From the NCBI RefSeq assembly GCF_002019665.1, contig NZ_KV917375.1, positions 3,857,445 through 3,921,444 of the forward strand: DNA of 64,000 nucleotides. Reading direction: 5' to 3'. Made by a program: the position numbers and the translations under genes. The notes below the pieces were generated by a model. The model made no database searches and was not told the DNA's origin. It saw only the letters and a program-made list of their open reading frames with translations. Below are positions 36,924 through 46,078 of this stretch, piece after piece. Position 1 is the first letter of the stretch, and every line of letters begins with the position of its first letter. The stretch comes from Sutcliffiella halmapala (GTDB taxonomy: Bacteria > Bacillota > Bacilli > Bacillales > Bacillaceae_I).

Positions 36924-36987
36924 AGAAGGGGTCAACCCCACAAAACCTCATACATAAATCAGACACAACAAAAATATAAATCTACAA

Positions 36988-37170
36988 GGCTCTTTTCGTA
37001 TAGATTATTGCTTTAAGCTGGTAAAAAGTCGGAATTTGGACTTTTTATCGTCATTTTGCATGGAAAATAGAAGAAAGATTCTCGAATACAAGATGGAAAA
37101 GAGCGCGATTGAAACTATTATGACGGATTGATTCTATTTACGAAAAGCAACAAAGTATGCGAAAACAGCC
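36988..37170. mobile_element. 183-bp MITE-like element with TIRs and 8-bp target duplication
   Basis: The 27-base ends (36988-37014 and the reverse complement of 37144-37170) match at 22 of 27 positions by my count and begin GGCTCTTTTCG / GGCTGTTTTCG. ATCTACAA directly flanks both sides (36980-36987 and 37171-37178), a target-site duplication of 8 bp. There is no ORF inside. The GGCTCTTT-type ends and 8-bp duplication resemble ISL3-family elements as I recall them. It sits just upstream of sulP; the right-hand duplication runs into the sulP ribosome-binding site (ACAAAGGAG). Confidence 0.75.
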
Positions 37171-37191
37171 ATCTACAAAGGAGATGTTGAA

Positions 37192-38457
37192 ATGCTAGAA
37201 AAGATATTACCAGGTGTACATAGATTATTCCATTATAAATCTACCTACTTCACAGGAGACCTTACAAGTGGAATCATTGTGACTATATTATTCATTCCAC
37301 AATGTATTGCCTACGCTGCTATCGCAGGAGTTCCACCACTATTAGGTTTGTATGCAGCTACCTTCCCTCTATTAATATATTCCTTATTTGCGAGTTCTAA
37401 ATATTTATCGGTAGGACCAGTATCGATCGTTTCTCTGATGGTTTTCACTGGTGTTTCTGCTTTAACTCCTCAAGAAACATCTGATTATATTTCATTGGTA
37501 CTACTTCTTGGCTTACTTATTGGGATTATTCAACTGCTATTTAGCATGATTCATATAGAACCTCTGTTTAATATTATTTCACCAGCGGTCATCAGTGGCT
37601 TTACTTCCGCTGTAGCAATTATTATTGGATTAAATCAGCTAGAAGCGATAATGGGGGTAGAATTAGCCCCTTATACTAACCTATATTATTTTTTCCTTGA
37701 GATTATAAAAAATGTTTCAGGAATAAATTCCTATACACTAGCAATTGGGGTAGGTAGTATACTGGCAATTCTTATTATGAATAGGATTTTCTCTCTATCT
37801 ATTGCACCATTTTTAATAGTTGTGGTATCTACTTTCATGGTTTTCCTTTTTCAGTTACATCAAAATGGGGTTTCAATTATTGGCAATATTCCAGAGGGAA
37901 TGCCTTCATTTACATTCCCAACCTTATCCCTTTCTTACCTAAAATCATTGCTTCCACTTGCACTTGCTGTTGCCTTCATCTCATTTCTTGAATCATATGC
38001 CATAGCAAAATCGCTAGCTGACCGGGAAGAAAACTCCCTTAATGTGAAGCAAGAATTGAGAGGGTTAGGACTAGCCAATGTAACAAGCTCATTTATAGGA
38101 GCAATACCAGTGGCTGGCGCATTTTCAAGAACAGCGGTTAATTACAAATCTGGAGCCAAAACAAATCTCTCCTCGATGATAACGGTATTCTTAATTTTGA
38201 TTACACTACTTTTTTTCACCGATCTATTATTCTATTTACCAAAATCTTCCTTGGCAGCGATTGTCATTGTCGCTGTCGCTAGTCTAGTAAATCTAAAGCC
38301 CATCTTTGAGCTTGGGAGCAAGCCTTTGTATGGAATATTATTTACGTGTACCTTTTTAGCTTCACTCTTCATTGGTGTTTTATCAGGGTTACTGATTGGG
38401 ATTTTTCTTTCTATATTAATAGTAACGATTCGAAACAGAATTATTGTTTATGTGTAA
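37192..38457 (+). CDS. SulP-family anion transporter lacking the STAS domain
   Basis: A 421-aa protein with the SulP core: a conserved N-terminal signature (FTGDLTSGIIVTILFIPQCIAYAAIAGVPPLLGLYAATFPLL), then helices to residue ~415, including LANVTSSFIGAIPVAGAFSRTAVNYKSGAKT. Substrates of the family are sulfate, bicarbonate and other anions. The protein stops right after the last helix (TIRNRIIVYV), so the cytoplasmic STAS domain of most SulP proteins is absent. The stop is 31 bases before repeat element B. AAAGGAGATG precedes the ATG. A MITE lies just upstream. Confidence 0.85.
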   Translation: MLEKILPGVHRLFHYKSTYFTGDLTSGIIVTILFIPQCIAYAAIAGVPPLLGLYAATFPLLIYSLFASSKYLSVGPVSIVSLMVFTGVSALTPQETSDYISLVLLLGLLIGIIQLLFSMIHIEPLFNIISPAVISGFTSAVAIIIGLNQLEAIMGVELAPYTNLYYFFLEIIKNVSGINSYTLAIGVGSILAILIMNRIFSLSIAPFLIVVVSTFMVFLFQLHQNGVSIIGNIPEGMPSFTFPTLSLSYLKSLLPLALAVAFISFLESYAIAKSLADREENSLNVKQELRGLGLANVTSSFIGAIPVAGAFSRTAVNYKSGAKTNLSSMITVFLILITLLFFTDLLFYLPKSSLAAIVIVAVASLVNLKPIFELGSKPLYGILFTCTFLASLFIGVLSGLLIGIFLSILIVTIRNRIIVYV

Positions 38458-38487
38458 AATGACCCTATAAAACTACAAAATAAAAAA

Positions 38488-38746
38488 AGGATGGGACAAA
38501 ACTAAAAAAACTCTTACAAAAGACGAACAATTTAAGTACCGGCTCTAAAAACCGCTATTGATTTCCGTGCAAGACTTCGCTTTCCGCGGGTGACTCGTAA
38601 GCCTCCTCGGCTTCGCCTGCGGGGTCTCACATTCGCCACTTCTCTAAGCAGGAGTCTTCGTCTTGCACTCCATTCAACCGCTGGAGTAGCCTAAAAATTA
38701 AACGTATATTTTGAACACATAAAAAAACACTTTTGTCCCAGCCTCT
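38488..38746. repeat. Composite repeat element B (TIR-bounded, with structured core)
   Basis: Outer inverted ends GGATGGGACAAAA (38489-38501) and TTTTGTCCCAGCC (38731-38743) bound ~258 bases. The core at 38541-38715 is a diverged copy of the structured repeat: GGCTCTAAAAACCGC start, GCCTCCTCGGCTTCGCCTG centre, and GGAGTCTTCG right arm. It lies between the convergent sulP and chromate transporter genes. The ends resemble the bidirectional terminator stems frequent in Firmicutes. Confidence 0.7.
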
Positions 38747-38763
38747 TTCATAACCTAATGAAG

Positions 38764-39303
38764 TTAATAATAATACAAGCCAGTAGTAGCACCTACAATA
38801 AGGGCGAGAGCTATAACAAATGCCGGATGTAACTTTATCTTTTCTAACAGTAAATAACTTCCTAATATTAGTAGGATCGTATAGGTTACACCTAAGCTAA
38901 AAATAGCATCTTTTGCAAAGTGAAATGTCATCCCCCCTAATAAAACCGCTATGACTGGACGGACAATAATAGAAATATTTTTAACCTTTGGATTTTCTTT
39001 ATGCTTAAGCAATACAGCCATTAGTCCTAACATTAAAATGATCGATGGTGCTACAGTAGCAAATAAGGCAATAAAGCTGCCTAGAAAGCCTGCTTCGGTA
39101 TAGCCAATGTAAGCAGCCATTTTAGTAGCAATTGGTCCTGGCAAGGAATTCCCTACGGCTAGCACCTCACTGAATTCCTGTCTATTCATCCAGTCATAAT
39201 TATCAACTACTTCTTTTTCTATTAAAGGAATCGACGCTGGGCCACCCCCATATCCAAGAATACCAGGAATAAAGAATGCTAAGAAAAGTTGCCAATAAAT
39301 CAT
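38764..39303 (-). CDS. Short-chain chromate transporter (CHR) subunit, second of a pair
   Basis: A 179-aa protein with about five hydrophobic helices and the CHR signatures GYGGGPASIPLIEKE (~17-31), GNSLPGPIATKMAAYIGY and a C-terminal hydrophobic block. Half-length CHR proteins work as pairs, and the other half is encoded 1 base upstream at 39305. In B. subtilis the pair ywrA/ywrB is of this type. Annotated as chromate transport; the natural substrate could be another oxyanion or organic anion. Last gene of a long minus-strand operon. Confidence 0.88.
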   Translation of the reverse strand: MIYWQLFLAFFIPGILGYGGGPASIPLIEKEVVDNYDWMNRQEFSEVLAVGNSLPGPIATKMAAYIGYTEAGFLGSFIALFATVAPSIILMLGLMAVLLKHKENPKVKNISIIVRPVIAVLLGGMTFHFAKDAIFSLGVTYTILLILGSYLLLEKIKLHPAFVIALALIVGATTGLYYY

Positions 39304-39304
39304 G

Positions 39305-39907
39305 TCATCCCCTCCCTTTTTTAAACGGAAGAAATACTAGAATAAGCAAAAGTAAGATTATGATTGCTGGGTGGATGTTCATTAATTCTATAAGTAATAG
39401 ACTTCCTAATAGGACAATTAGAGCTTTACGCCAACCGAGTGTATCTCCCGATTTCTTGACAAAATCCCATGTTAGAGTTGCAAGCATTACTGCTACAACA
39501 GGCACTACTGATGCAGACATATGCTGAACCCATGGTACGTTTTTATATGCTTGTAATAGCTGTAGTAAAAAAATCATTAAAAAAGCAGTTGGAGCAACAC
39601 TTACAAACAAAGCAACTAATGCTCCAATGACACCACTAACTCGATATCCAATATAACCTGCAAGTTTCGTTGCAATCGGACCAGGCATTGCATTGGCTAT
39701 TGCTAACGTATCAGAAAACTCTTCTTCGCTCATCCATTTATATTTTTTTACCGTTTCTTGATAGACAAGTGGAATAGCTGACGGTCCTCCTCCGAATCCT
39801 AGAATTCCCACTCGAAAGAAAGCTACACTTATATCTACATATGATTTCCAAACTGGACGTGGTGATGGGGAAATATAAGGTTTTTCTTTTGCTAACGCTT
39901 TTACCAA
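39305..39907 (-). CDS. Short-chain chromate transporter (CHR) subunit, first of a pair
   Basis: A 200-aa protein. A ~20-residue polar N-terminus is followed by GILGFGGGPSAIPLVYQETVKKYKWMSEEEF and AMPGPIATKLAGYIGYR, the repeat-unit motifs of the CHR family, with five to six helices. It overlaps the gamma-glutamyltransferase gene by 7 bases and is followed by its partner with a 1-base gap, so the three are translated together. Confidence 0.88.
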   Translation of the reverse strand: MVKALAKEKPYISPSPRPVWKSYVDISVAFFRVGILGFGGGPSAIPLVYQETVKKYKWMSEEEFSDTLAIANAMPGPIATKLAGYIGYRVSGVIGALVALFVSVAPTAFLMIFLLQLLQAYKNVPWVQHMSASVVPVVAVMLATLTWDFVKKSGDTLGWRKALIVLLGSLLLIELMNIHPAIIILLLLILVFLPFKKGRG

Positions 39908-41505
39908 GCCGCTATCGCTCCATCTGTACGAGATTCTGTTCCACCAGTTAATACCCCCGTATCATTATTTCTCCAAATGATTTGTCCACGTCCAAAACTT
40001 CCACCATCTGGAGTAACATGTACATCATGCCCTTTTCTAGCAAGAGCTTGAATTAAATAATTCGGAAATTCCGGTTCTACATGGACGGATTTCCCTTTCA
40101 TCCATTGCCATCTAGGCATATCCAAAGCAGCTTGAGGATTCAATAAATAATCTACCGTATTAGTAACCACCTGAAAATGTCCCTGTGGTTGCATATAACC
40201 ACCCATTACACCAAATGGTCCAACAGCTTTTCCCTCTTTCGATAAAAATCCTGGAATAATAGTATGGTAAGTCCTTTTTCCAGGTTTTAAGACATTAGGA
40301 TGGGACTCATCTAATGAGAAATCATGTCCTCTATTTTGGAGACTAATACCCGTTCCTGGAATGACAATACCAGAACCAAATCCCATATAATTACTTTGGA
40401 TATAGGAAATCATATTGCCTTCTTCATCTGCAGCTGCTAAATAAACTGTTCCACCTTTTGGTAATTCATATGGCGAAGGCTTTCCTGCTTCATCAGAAAT
40501 TACTTTACTTCTTTCTTGTGCATATTTTTCAGATAGCAGCTCTTCCACTGAAACCGGCATGGATTCTGGTTCAGTAATAAAGCTTTGCCCATCAGTAAAT
40601 GCTAATTTCATAGATTCAATTTGCTGATGAAGTGTTTCAACGCTTTGCCATGCCGGAGGAGCCAATTGTTTAAAGATATTTAAAGCCATTAAAGCTACCA
40701 TCCCTTGACCATTCGGTGGAATTTCCCAAACATCATACCCTCTGTAGTTCGTAGAAATTGGTTGTACCCATTCAGGTTGATAGGAGCTTAAATCACTTTT
40801 GGATAAAAATCCGTTATGTTTTTTCATAAATTCATCTATTTTATCTGCGAGTTCACCTTCATAAAAGGATCTTGCCTTAGTTTTTCCAATAGACCTTAAA
40901 GTAGCTGCATGTCCCGGCGATTTCCAAACCTCCCCAATTTCTGGAGCTCTTTCTTTAGGTGCAAATGTCTCGAACCAAGCATCAAACTCTGCTGTTTTAA
41001 AATCTTCTTTAAACTTATCGTACGCCCTTTTCCAAAATCTCCCTAGAATTGGTGTTAGCGGATAACCTTCTTCTGCATATCGAATAGCAGGTTCCAAAGC
41101 TTCGCCTAAAGATAAACGACCAAATTTCTGAGATAATTCAGCCCAAGCGGCTGGAACCCCAGGAACTGTGATAGGCGCTGTTCCGTGGACAGGCATTTTG
41201 GAATGCCCTAAGCTTCTAACCGCATCTGCAGTAATTGATTCTGGTGCAGGTCCTGATGCATTTAAACCATGTATTTGATCTTTGACCCAAACCAATGCAA
41301 AAGCATCCCCACCAATACCATTGGAAGTAGGTTCCACAACTGTTAGGGCAGCTGCAGTTGCAATTGCTGCATCAATAGCATTCCCACCCTTTTGAAGAAT
41401 TTCTAATCCTGCTTGTGCTGCTAATGGTTGTGATGTGGCCACCATTCCCTTTTTCGCAAAAACAGTATGTCTCTTTGAACTAAAAGGGTGAAATAAATAA
41501 TCCAT
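39901..41505 (-). CDS. ywrD: Gamma-glutamyltransferase (YwrD-like), no signal peptide
   Basis: A 534-aa Ntn-hydrolase proenzyme. Large-subunit motifs include MVATSQPLAAQAGLEILQKGGNAIDAAIA (~22-50) and EPTSNGIGGDAF. The self-cleavage/catalytic Thr is in KGGTVYLAAADEEGNMISYIQ (~350), and the small subunit has NRGHDFSLDESHPN and GVMGGYMQPQGH. It lacks a secretion signal, unlike the secreted GGT/CapD types, which suggests cytoplasmic action on imported gamma-glutamyl compounds. It sits between a peptide importer and chromate transporters in one operon. GGAGGAATACAT precedes the ATG. Confidence 0.9.
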   Translation of the reverse strand: MDYLFHPFSSKRHTVFAKKGMVATSQPLAAQAGLEILQKGGNAIDAAIATAAALTVVEPTSNGIGGDAFALVWVKDQIHGLNASGPAPESITADAVRSLGHSKMPVHGTAPITVPGVPAAWAELSQKFGRLSLGEALEPAIRYAEEGYPLTPILGRFWKRAYDKFKEDFKTAEFDAWFETFAPKERAPEIGEVWKSPGHAATLRSIGKTKARSFYEGELADKIDEFMKKHNGFLSKSDLSSYQPEWVQPISTNYRGYDVWEIPPNGQGMVALMALNIFKQLAPPAWQSVETLHQQIESMKLAFTDGQSFITEPESMPVSVEELLSEKYAQERSKVISDEAGKPSPYELPKGGTVYLAAADEEGNMISYIQSNYMGFGSGIVIPGTGISLQNRGHDFSLDESHPNVLKPGKRTYHTIIPGFLSKEGKAVGPFGVMGGYMQPQGHFQVVTNTVDYLLNPQAALDMPRWQWMKGKSVHVEPEFPNYLIQALARKGHDVHVTPDGGSFGRGQIIWRNNDTGVLTGGTESRTDGAIAAW

Positions 41506-41598
41506 ATGTATTCCTCCTATATTTTACTTTTCTAATTCTAGCTGTATTAACTAAACAAAGAGTAAAAAAGATTCCTTCTACAAGGTAGAAGGATTGAT

Positions 41599-42621
41599 TT
41601 AAGTTATTGGTTGTCCCGCAAAGTGACAGGCAGCATAATGATTCGTTTCGTATTCAACCCACTCTGGCTTTTTTGCTCTACAAATATCCGATACAATCGG
41701 ACATCTAGTATGAAATGGGCATCCACTTGGTGGGTTTGCTGGATTCGGTAGATCTCCTTTTAGACGAATCCGCTTCCGATTTGAGTGAACGGTTGGTCTT
41801 GGTATAGCCGATAACAATGCCTGTGTATATGGGTGTAACGGCTTAGCGAATAATGATTTTACCGATCCAAGCTCGACTGTATTTCCCAAGTACATTACCA
41901 ACACACGATCACAGAAATAGCGCACTACACCTAAATCATGAGAAATAAATAAGTAAGAAAGATTGTACTTTTCCTGTAGCGTCTTTAGCAGCTTTAAGAC
42001 CTGCGCTTGTACCGAAACATCCAGTGCAGATACCGCCTCATCACATATAACAAAGGATGGATTTAAAGCAATTGCTCGAGCTATTCCAATACGCTGCCTT
42101 TGCCCTCCACTAAATTCATGTGGATATTTATCATAATGCTCTTCCTTTAATCCAACTTCCTGCAATAGCTGTAAGACAGTTTCTTTTTTCTCTTTTGCAG
42201 ACATATTAGTATGCATCGTAAATACTTCTTCTAAGGCATGTCCTATACGTTGTTTCGGATTTAACGACGCAAAAGGGTCTTGGAAAATCATTTGCATCTG
42301 TTTGACAAATTTCAATTTTGCTTTTCTTTTTAAATGCTGAATTTCTGTATCCTGGAAGAATATTTGTCCTTCTGTTAACTCTTCCAATCCTAAAATTACT
42401 TTCCCTAACGTTGATTTCCCACAGCCAGATTCTCCCACTACCCCAAGACTTTCTCCCTCAAATAATTGTAAGGAAACATTCTCTACAGCTTTCACGTCAC
42501 CCTGTTTACGCTTCAGCACCCCTCCAGTTATGGGGAAATATTTCTTTACCCCTCTTAATTCTAGGAGCACCTTGTGCTGAGTTTGTAGTTCTTCACTTTG
42601 TTGTTCATTTAACATGACCAT
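41599..42621 (-). CDS. Dipeptide/oligopeptide ABC ATPase (OppF/DppF type)
   Basis: About 340 aa. Walker A GESGCGKST (~67-75), signature FSGGQRQRIGIARA, Walker B FVICDEAVSALDVSVQAQ, and the C-terminal Opp-type Cys cluster region GCPFHTRCPIVSDICRAKKP that in many family members binds an iron-sulfur cluster. The frame extends to a GTG at 42633; I prefer the ATG at 42621 because GTGGGTG lies just upstream, but the start is uncertain. It overlaps the end of the partner ATPase gene. Confidence 0.9.
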   Translation of the reverse strand: MVMLNEQQSEELQTQHKVLLELRGVKKYFPITGGVLKRKQGDVKAVENVSLQLFEGESLGVVGESGCGKSTLGKVILGLEELTEGQIFFQDTEIQHLKRKAKLKFVKQMQMIFQDPFASLNPKQRIGHALEEVFTMHTNMSAKEKKETVLQLLQEVGLKEEHYDKYPHEFSGGQRQRIGIARAIALNPSFVICDEAVSALDVSVQAQVLKLLKTLQEKYNLSYLFISHDLGVVRYFCDRVLVMYLGNTVELGSVKSLFAKPLHPYTQALLSAIPRPTVHSNRKRIRLKGDLPNPANPPSGCPFHTRCPIVSDICRAKKPEWVEYETNHYAACHFAGQPIT

Positions 42622-43594
42622 TAGTGCACCCACTTTCTAACCAGCAATTAATATGATGGGAATTGGAAAGACTAACTAATGGAGGCTCTGAGGACCTACA
42701 GACATCCATCGCAAACTCACACCTTGGATGAAATCTACACCCAGTTATTTCTTCTGTTAAACTCGGTAATGAGCCTTTTATCGGTTCTAGTTCAAAATCC
42801 GGATCATCTACGTTCGGAACAGATTTTAATAATCCATTTGTGTATGGATGCTTTGGATTATCAAATATTTCTTCTACCAATCCTTCTTCTACCTTTTTCC
42901 CCGCATACATTACCATTACACGATCCGCAACCTCAGCTACTACTCCCATATCATGAGTGATCATCATGACACCCATGTTATATTGTTCTTTTAGGTCATT
43001 TATTAAATCTAGTATTTGAGCTTGAATGGTAACATCAAGCGCCGTTGTAGGTTCATCCGCAATTAACAACCCAGGGTTACATGATAAGGCAATAGCAATC
43101 ATCACCCTTTGCCTCATCCCACCACTTAGTTCATGTGGGTACTGATTCATTCTTTTTTCTGGATAAGGGATACCAACCTGTTTTAATAATTCGATTCCTT
43201 GTTTCGTTGCTTCTTTTTTTGATAATTTATGATGGAGCATTAATGGTTCTCTTAATTGAAAACCAACTGTCAATACAGGGTTTAATGCTGTCATCGGCTC
43301 TTGAAAAATCATCGATATTTTCGTACCACGTAACTGCCTCATTTTTTCAGGAGAAAGCTGATGAATTTTTTCTCCTTCATAAAGAATTTCTCCATTTGTG
43401 ATCATTCCGTTGCTTGGCAATAAGCCAATAACTGATAATGAAGTGATACTTTTTCCACAGCCAGATTCCCCTACAATACATAATGTCTCTCCTTTTTGAA
43501 GAGAAAAGGAGACATCACGAACAGCAGGCACTAGCCCGTCTGCTGTTCGAAATTCAGTCACAATGTTTTTGACTTCTAGTAATGTCTCTCCCAT
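42605..43594 (-). CDS. Dipeptide/oligopeptide ABC ATPase (OppD/DppD type)
   Basis: A 329-aa protein. Walker A GESGCGKSI (~40-48), signature LSGGMRQRVMIAIALSC, Walker B LLIADEPTTALDVTIQAQ, His switch MMITHDMG, and the C-terminal GCRFHPRCEFAMDVCRSSEPP cluster motif. Together with OppF it forms the heterodimeric motor of the importer. It begins 9 bases after the binding-protein gene. Confidence 0.92.
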   Translation of the reverse strand: MGETLLEVKNIVTEFRTADGLVPAVRDVSFSLQKGETLCIVGESGCGKSITSLSVIGLLPSNGMITNGEILYEGEKIHQLSPEKMRQLRGTKISMIFQEPMTALNPVLTVGFQLREPLMLHHKLSKKEATKQGIELLKQVGIPYPEKRMNQYPHELSGGMRQRVMIAIALSCNPGLLIADEPTTALDVTIQAQILDLINDLKEQYNMGVMMITHDMGVVAEVADRVMVMYAGKKVEEGLVEEIFDNPKHPYTNGLLKSVPNVDDPDFELEPIKGSLPSLTEEITGCRFHPRCEFAMDVCRSSEPPLVSLSNSHHINCWLESGCTNGHVK

Positions 43595-43602
43595 GGTTCA
43601 CC

Positions 43603-45147
43603 CTACTCTCTTATTACGTTTGTTACAGACCATTTACCATTCGGATCTAATTCTAATCCACTGTATGAGCTTTCCAACGCCGCCGTAACAATTCCGTGAT
43701 TCATTACAATCGCTACGTTTTCTTTAAGCATTAGTTCATTTGCTTGATCTAAATATTTTAAACGCTCTTCTGGGTCAACTGACGTTCTTGAGGATTCTAC
43801 TAATTTATCGAATTCAGGATTACTGTATTGAGCTCTATTTGATGAACCTACGTTGTCGCTATGGAAATTCGGATAGTAAAATTCAGAACCATCTGCAGTT
43901 ACATTTGACCAACTCAAGAATGTAATGTCATATTCTCCTACTCTAGCTGCATCTAAAAACGCTGCCCATTCCAATGTTTCAATGTTCACCTTAAAACCTA
44001 CTTCACTTAATTGCGCTTGAACAATCTCCGCCATTAACTGGAAGTTCCCTCTGTTTGCAGTCAATAACTTAATTGGTCGTTGATCATAGCCGTTTTCTTT
44101 TACTAAAGCTTTTGCTGCTTCTACGTCATATGGAGTTCCTGCATTATCCCTAGACTCGTTATAACCAAATACTTTTGGTCCTAGTAAACTATCACTTCTT
44201 ACTCCTAATCCATTTAATTTCGTAACATATGCATCTCGATCAATCGCACTTGCAACCGCTCTTCTGAATTCTGGGTCTTGATTATCAGGTCTTGAAAAAT
44301 TGAAGGTTAAGTAGTTCACTGAAGTACCCTCTACTTTTTCAACACTTACGTTTTGCATGCCTTCTATTCTATTAATTTGTTCAGTAGGAAGCTGATCTAG
44401 AAATTGTATTTCTCCTGTTTGTAGCATCGAAATGGCAGTAGATACCTCTGGAACAACTTTAAATACTACTTTCTTTAATGCCGGTTCTCCATTTCTATAC
44501 TCAGGGTTAGATTCAATAACAATTTGATCTCCTGGTACCCAGCTTACAAATTTAAATGGACCCGTACCGACTGGCTCATTCATTAAATCCTGCTTTTGAT
44601 CCGCCTCAGGACTTACAATCGCAGCATTGGTGTGCGTTAATGCAGTTAAAAATGGACCATATGGATATTTTGTTTTTATTTCTACTGTATACTCGTCTAT
44701 TACTGTAATAGTATCAACTGGCTCTAACAGAGAAGCACGTGGGGCAGCTGTTGCTGGATCGCGTAATTTATCAAATGTATATTTAACTGCTTCTGCATTA
44801 AATGCTGTTCCATCATGGAATTTTACACCTTGTTTTAACTTAAATACCCATGTAGTCGCATCTGGATTCTCGAAAGATTCTGCTAATTGAGGCTCGATTT
44901 CCATTGTATCTATATTCCTCTTAAACAACGTCTCATAGATATGTTCCGTAATATTAGCTGACGCAGAATCATTCATTAAAATGGGGGATAAACCAGCTGC
45001 ATCCGAAATAGTAGCATAAGTTAGCGCCTGATCCCCCTTAGATTTTGAATCCCCACCGGTCGAACTACTTGTAGTTTCTCCTCCAGAACATGCAGCAAGT
45101 AGAAGTATTGCCAATAAAGTCGTGAAAAGCATCCAATTTTTTTTCAT
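43603..45147 (-). CDS. Peptide/nickel/glutathione-type solute-binding lipoprotein (family 5)
   Basis: A 514-aa protein with lipobox LLAAC (Cys ~20) and the family-5 binding fold: ITEHIYETLFKRNIDTMEIEPQLAESFENPDATTWVFKLKQGVKFHDGTAFNAEAVKYTFD and PVGTGPFKFVSWVPGDQIVIESNPEYR. Members bind di/oligopeptides, glutathione, nickel chelates or heme. Because the operon includes a cytoplasmic GGT, gamma-glutamyl peptides such as glutathione are plausible ligands; that is inference. It is unusual in lying between the permeases and the ATPases. Confidence 0.9.
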   Translation of the reverse strand: MKKNWMLFTTLLAILLLAACSGGETTSSSTGGDSKSKGDQALTYATISDAAGLSPILMNDSASANITEHIYETLFKRNIDTMEIEPQLAESFENPDATTWVFKLKQGVKFHDGTAFNAEAVKYTFDKLRDPATAAPRASLLEPVDTITVIDEYTVEIKTKYPYGPFLTALTHTNAAIVSPEADQKQDLMNEPVGTGPFKFVSWVPGDQIVIESNPEYRNGEPALKKVVFKVVPEVSTAISMLQTGEIQFLDQLPTEQINRIEGMQNVSVEKVEGTSVNYLTFNFSRPDNQDPEFRRAVASAIDRDAYVTKLNGLGVRSDSLLGPKVFGYNESRDNAGTPYDVEAAKALVKENGYDQRPIKLLTANRGNFQLMAEIVQAQLSEVGFKVNIETLEWAAFLDAARVGEYDITFLSWSNVTADGSEFYYPNFHSDNVGSSNRAQYSNPEFDKLVESSRTSVDPEERLKYLDQANELMLKENVAIVMNHGIVTAALESSYSGLELDPNGKWSVTNVIRE

Positions 45148-45167
45148 CGCTATTCCTCTCCATTCTA

Positions 45168-46064
45168 TTATTTAATATCCATATTTGGATCTAATGCATC
45201 TCTTAAGCCGTCCCCAACTATATTAAAAGCAAACACTGTTAGCATAATTGCAATCCCCGGTACAACTGTTAGATGTGGGGATGTCCACATGAAGGCTTGT
45301 CCTTGAGCAATCATCGCTCCCCATTCTGGAGTTGGTGGCTGAGCCCCTAAGCCTAAATAGCTTAAAGATGCAGTCGATAAGATAGCAGTTGCCATTCGCA
45401 TTGTAGCAAACACGATAATTGGTGCTATAGCATTTGGTAAAATGTGCTTCAGCATAATCCTTGCATCCGATGCACCTAGTGATCTCATTGCCATGATGTG
45501 TTCTTTCCCTTTTATAGAAAGCACAGACCCTCTTACAATTCTTGCACATGATGGGATGGACCAAATACTAATTGCTATAGCTACATTAATTAGGCTTGTT
45601 CCTAAAATCGCAATAATAAGCATGGCAAGCAATATTCCTGGAAAAGAAAATAGTAAGTCTACTATTCTCATGATAATTCCATCTAACCTTTTGTAATATC
45701 CCGCAAGTAGTCCAAGCGTAACTCCTCCAAGTAAACCTAAACTTACAGCAACAAACCCCACAACAAGTGATATTCTTGCTCCAAATACTATCCTACTCCA
45801 TACATCTCTTCCATAATTATCTGTCCCTAACCAATGACTCTCACTAAAAACCGGTAATTCACTTGAACCTAGGTTTTGTTTTACAGGATCATGGATAGTA
45901 ATGAGTGGAGCAAAAATTGCCATTGCAACTTGAATTAAGATGATTATTACTCCGATAACAGCTAGTTTATTTTTTAATAATCTCTTAATTGTTACCGTAA
46001 GGATTCTTTCTTTTTTCTTGACCTTTACTGTCTGTGTAGTTGGTAAACTAATAGATGGGTCCAT
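45168..46064 (-). CDS. Dipeptide ABC permease (DppC/OppC type)
   Basis: A 298-aa protein. N-terminal helix at ~30-52, then a PNQDLGSSELP-like extracellular stretch with HWLGTDNYGRDVWSRIVFGARISL, and the EAA loop MRSLGASDARIMLKHILPNAIAPI. Six helices in the OppC arrangement. AAAGGAGGG precedes the ATG; 14 bases separate it from the upstream permease gene. Confidence 0.92.
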   Translation of the reverse strand: MDPSISLPTTQTVKVKKKERILTVTIKRLLKNKLAVIGVIIILIQVAMAIFAPLITIHDPVKQNLGSSELPVFSESHWLGTDNYGRDVWSRIVFGARISLVVGFVAVSLGLLGGVTLGLLAGYYKRLDGIIMRIVDLLFSFPGILLAMLIIAILGTSLINVAIAISIWSIPSCARIVRGSVLSIKGKEHIMAMRSLGASDARIMLKHILPNAIAPIIVFATMRMATAILSTASLSYLGLGAQPPTPEWGAMIAQGQAFMWTSPHLTVVPGIAIMLTVFAFNIVGDGLRDALDPNMDIK

Positions 46065-46078
46065 GTTAACCCTCCTTT

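Noticed and set aside
36988-37170. A riboswitch or 5' regulatory RNA for sulP
   Set aside because: The segment has inverted ends and an exact 8-bp direct duplication, so a transposed element is the simpler explanation, though secondary use as a leader is not excluded.
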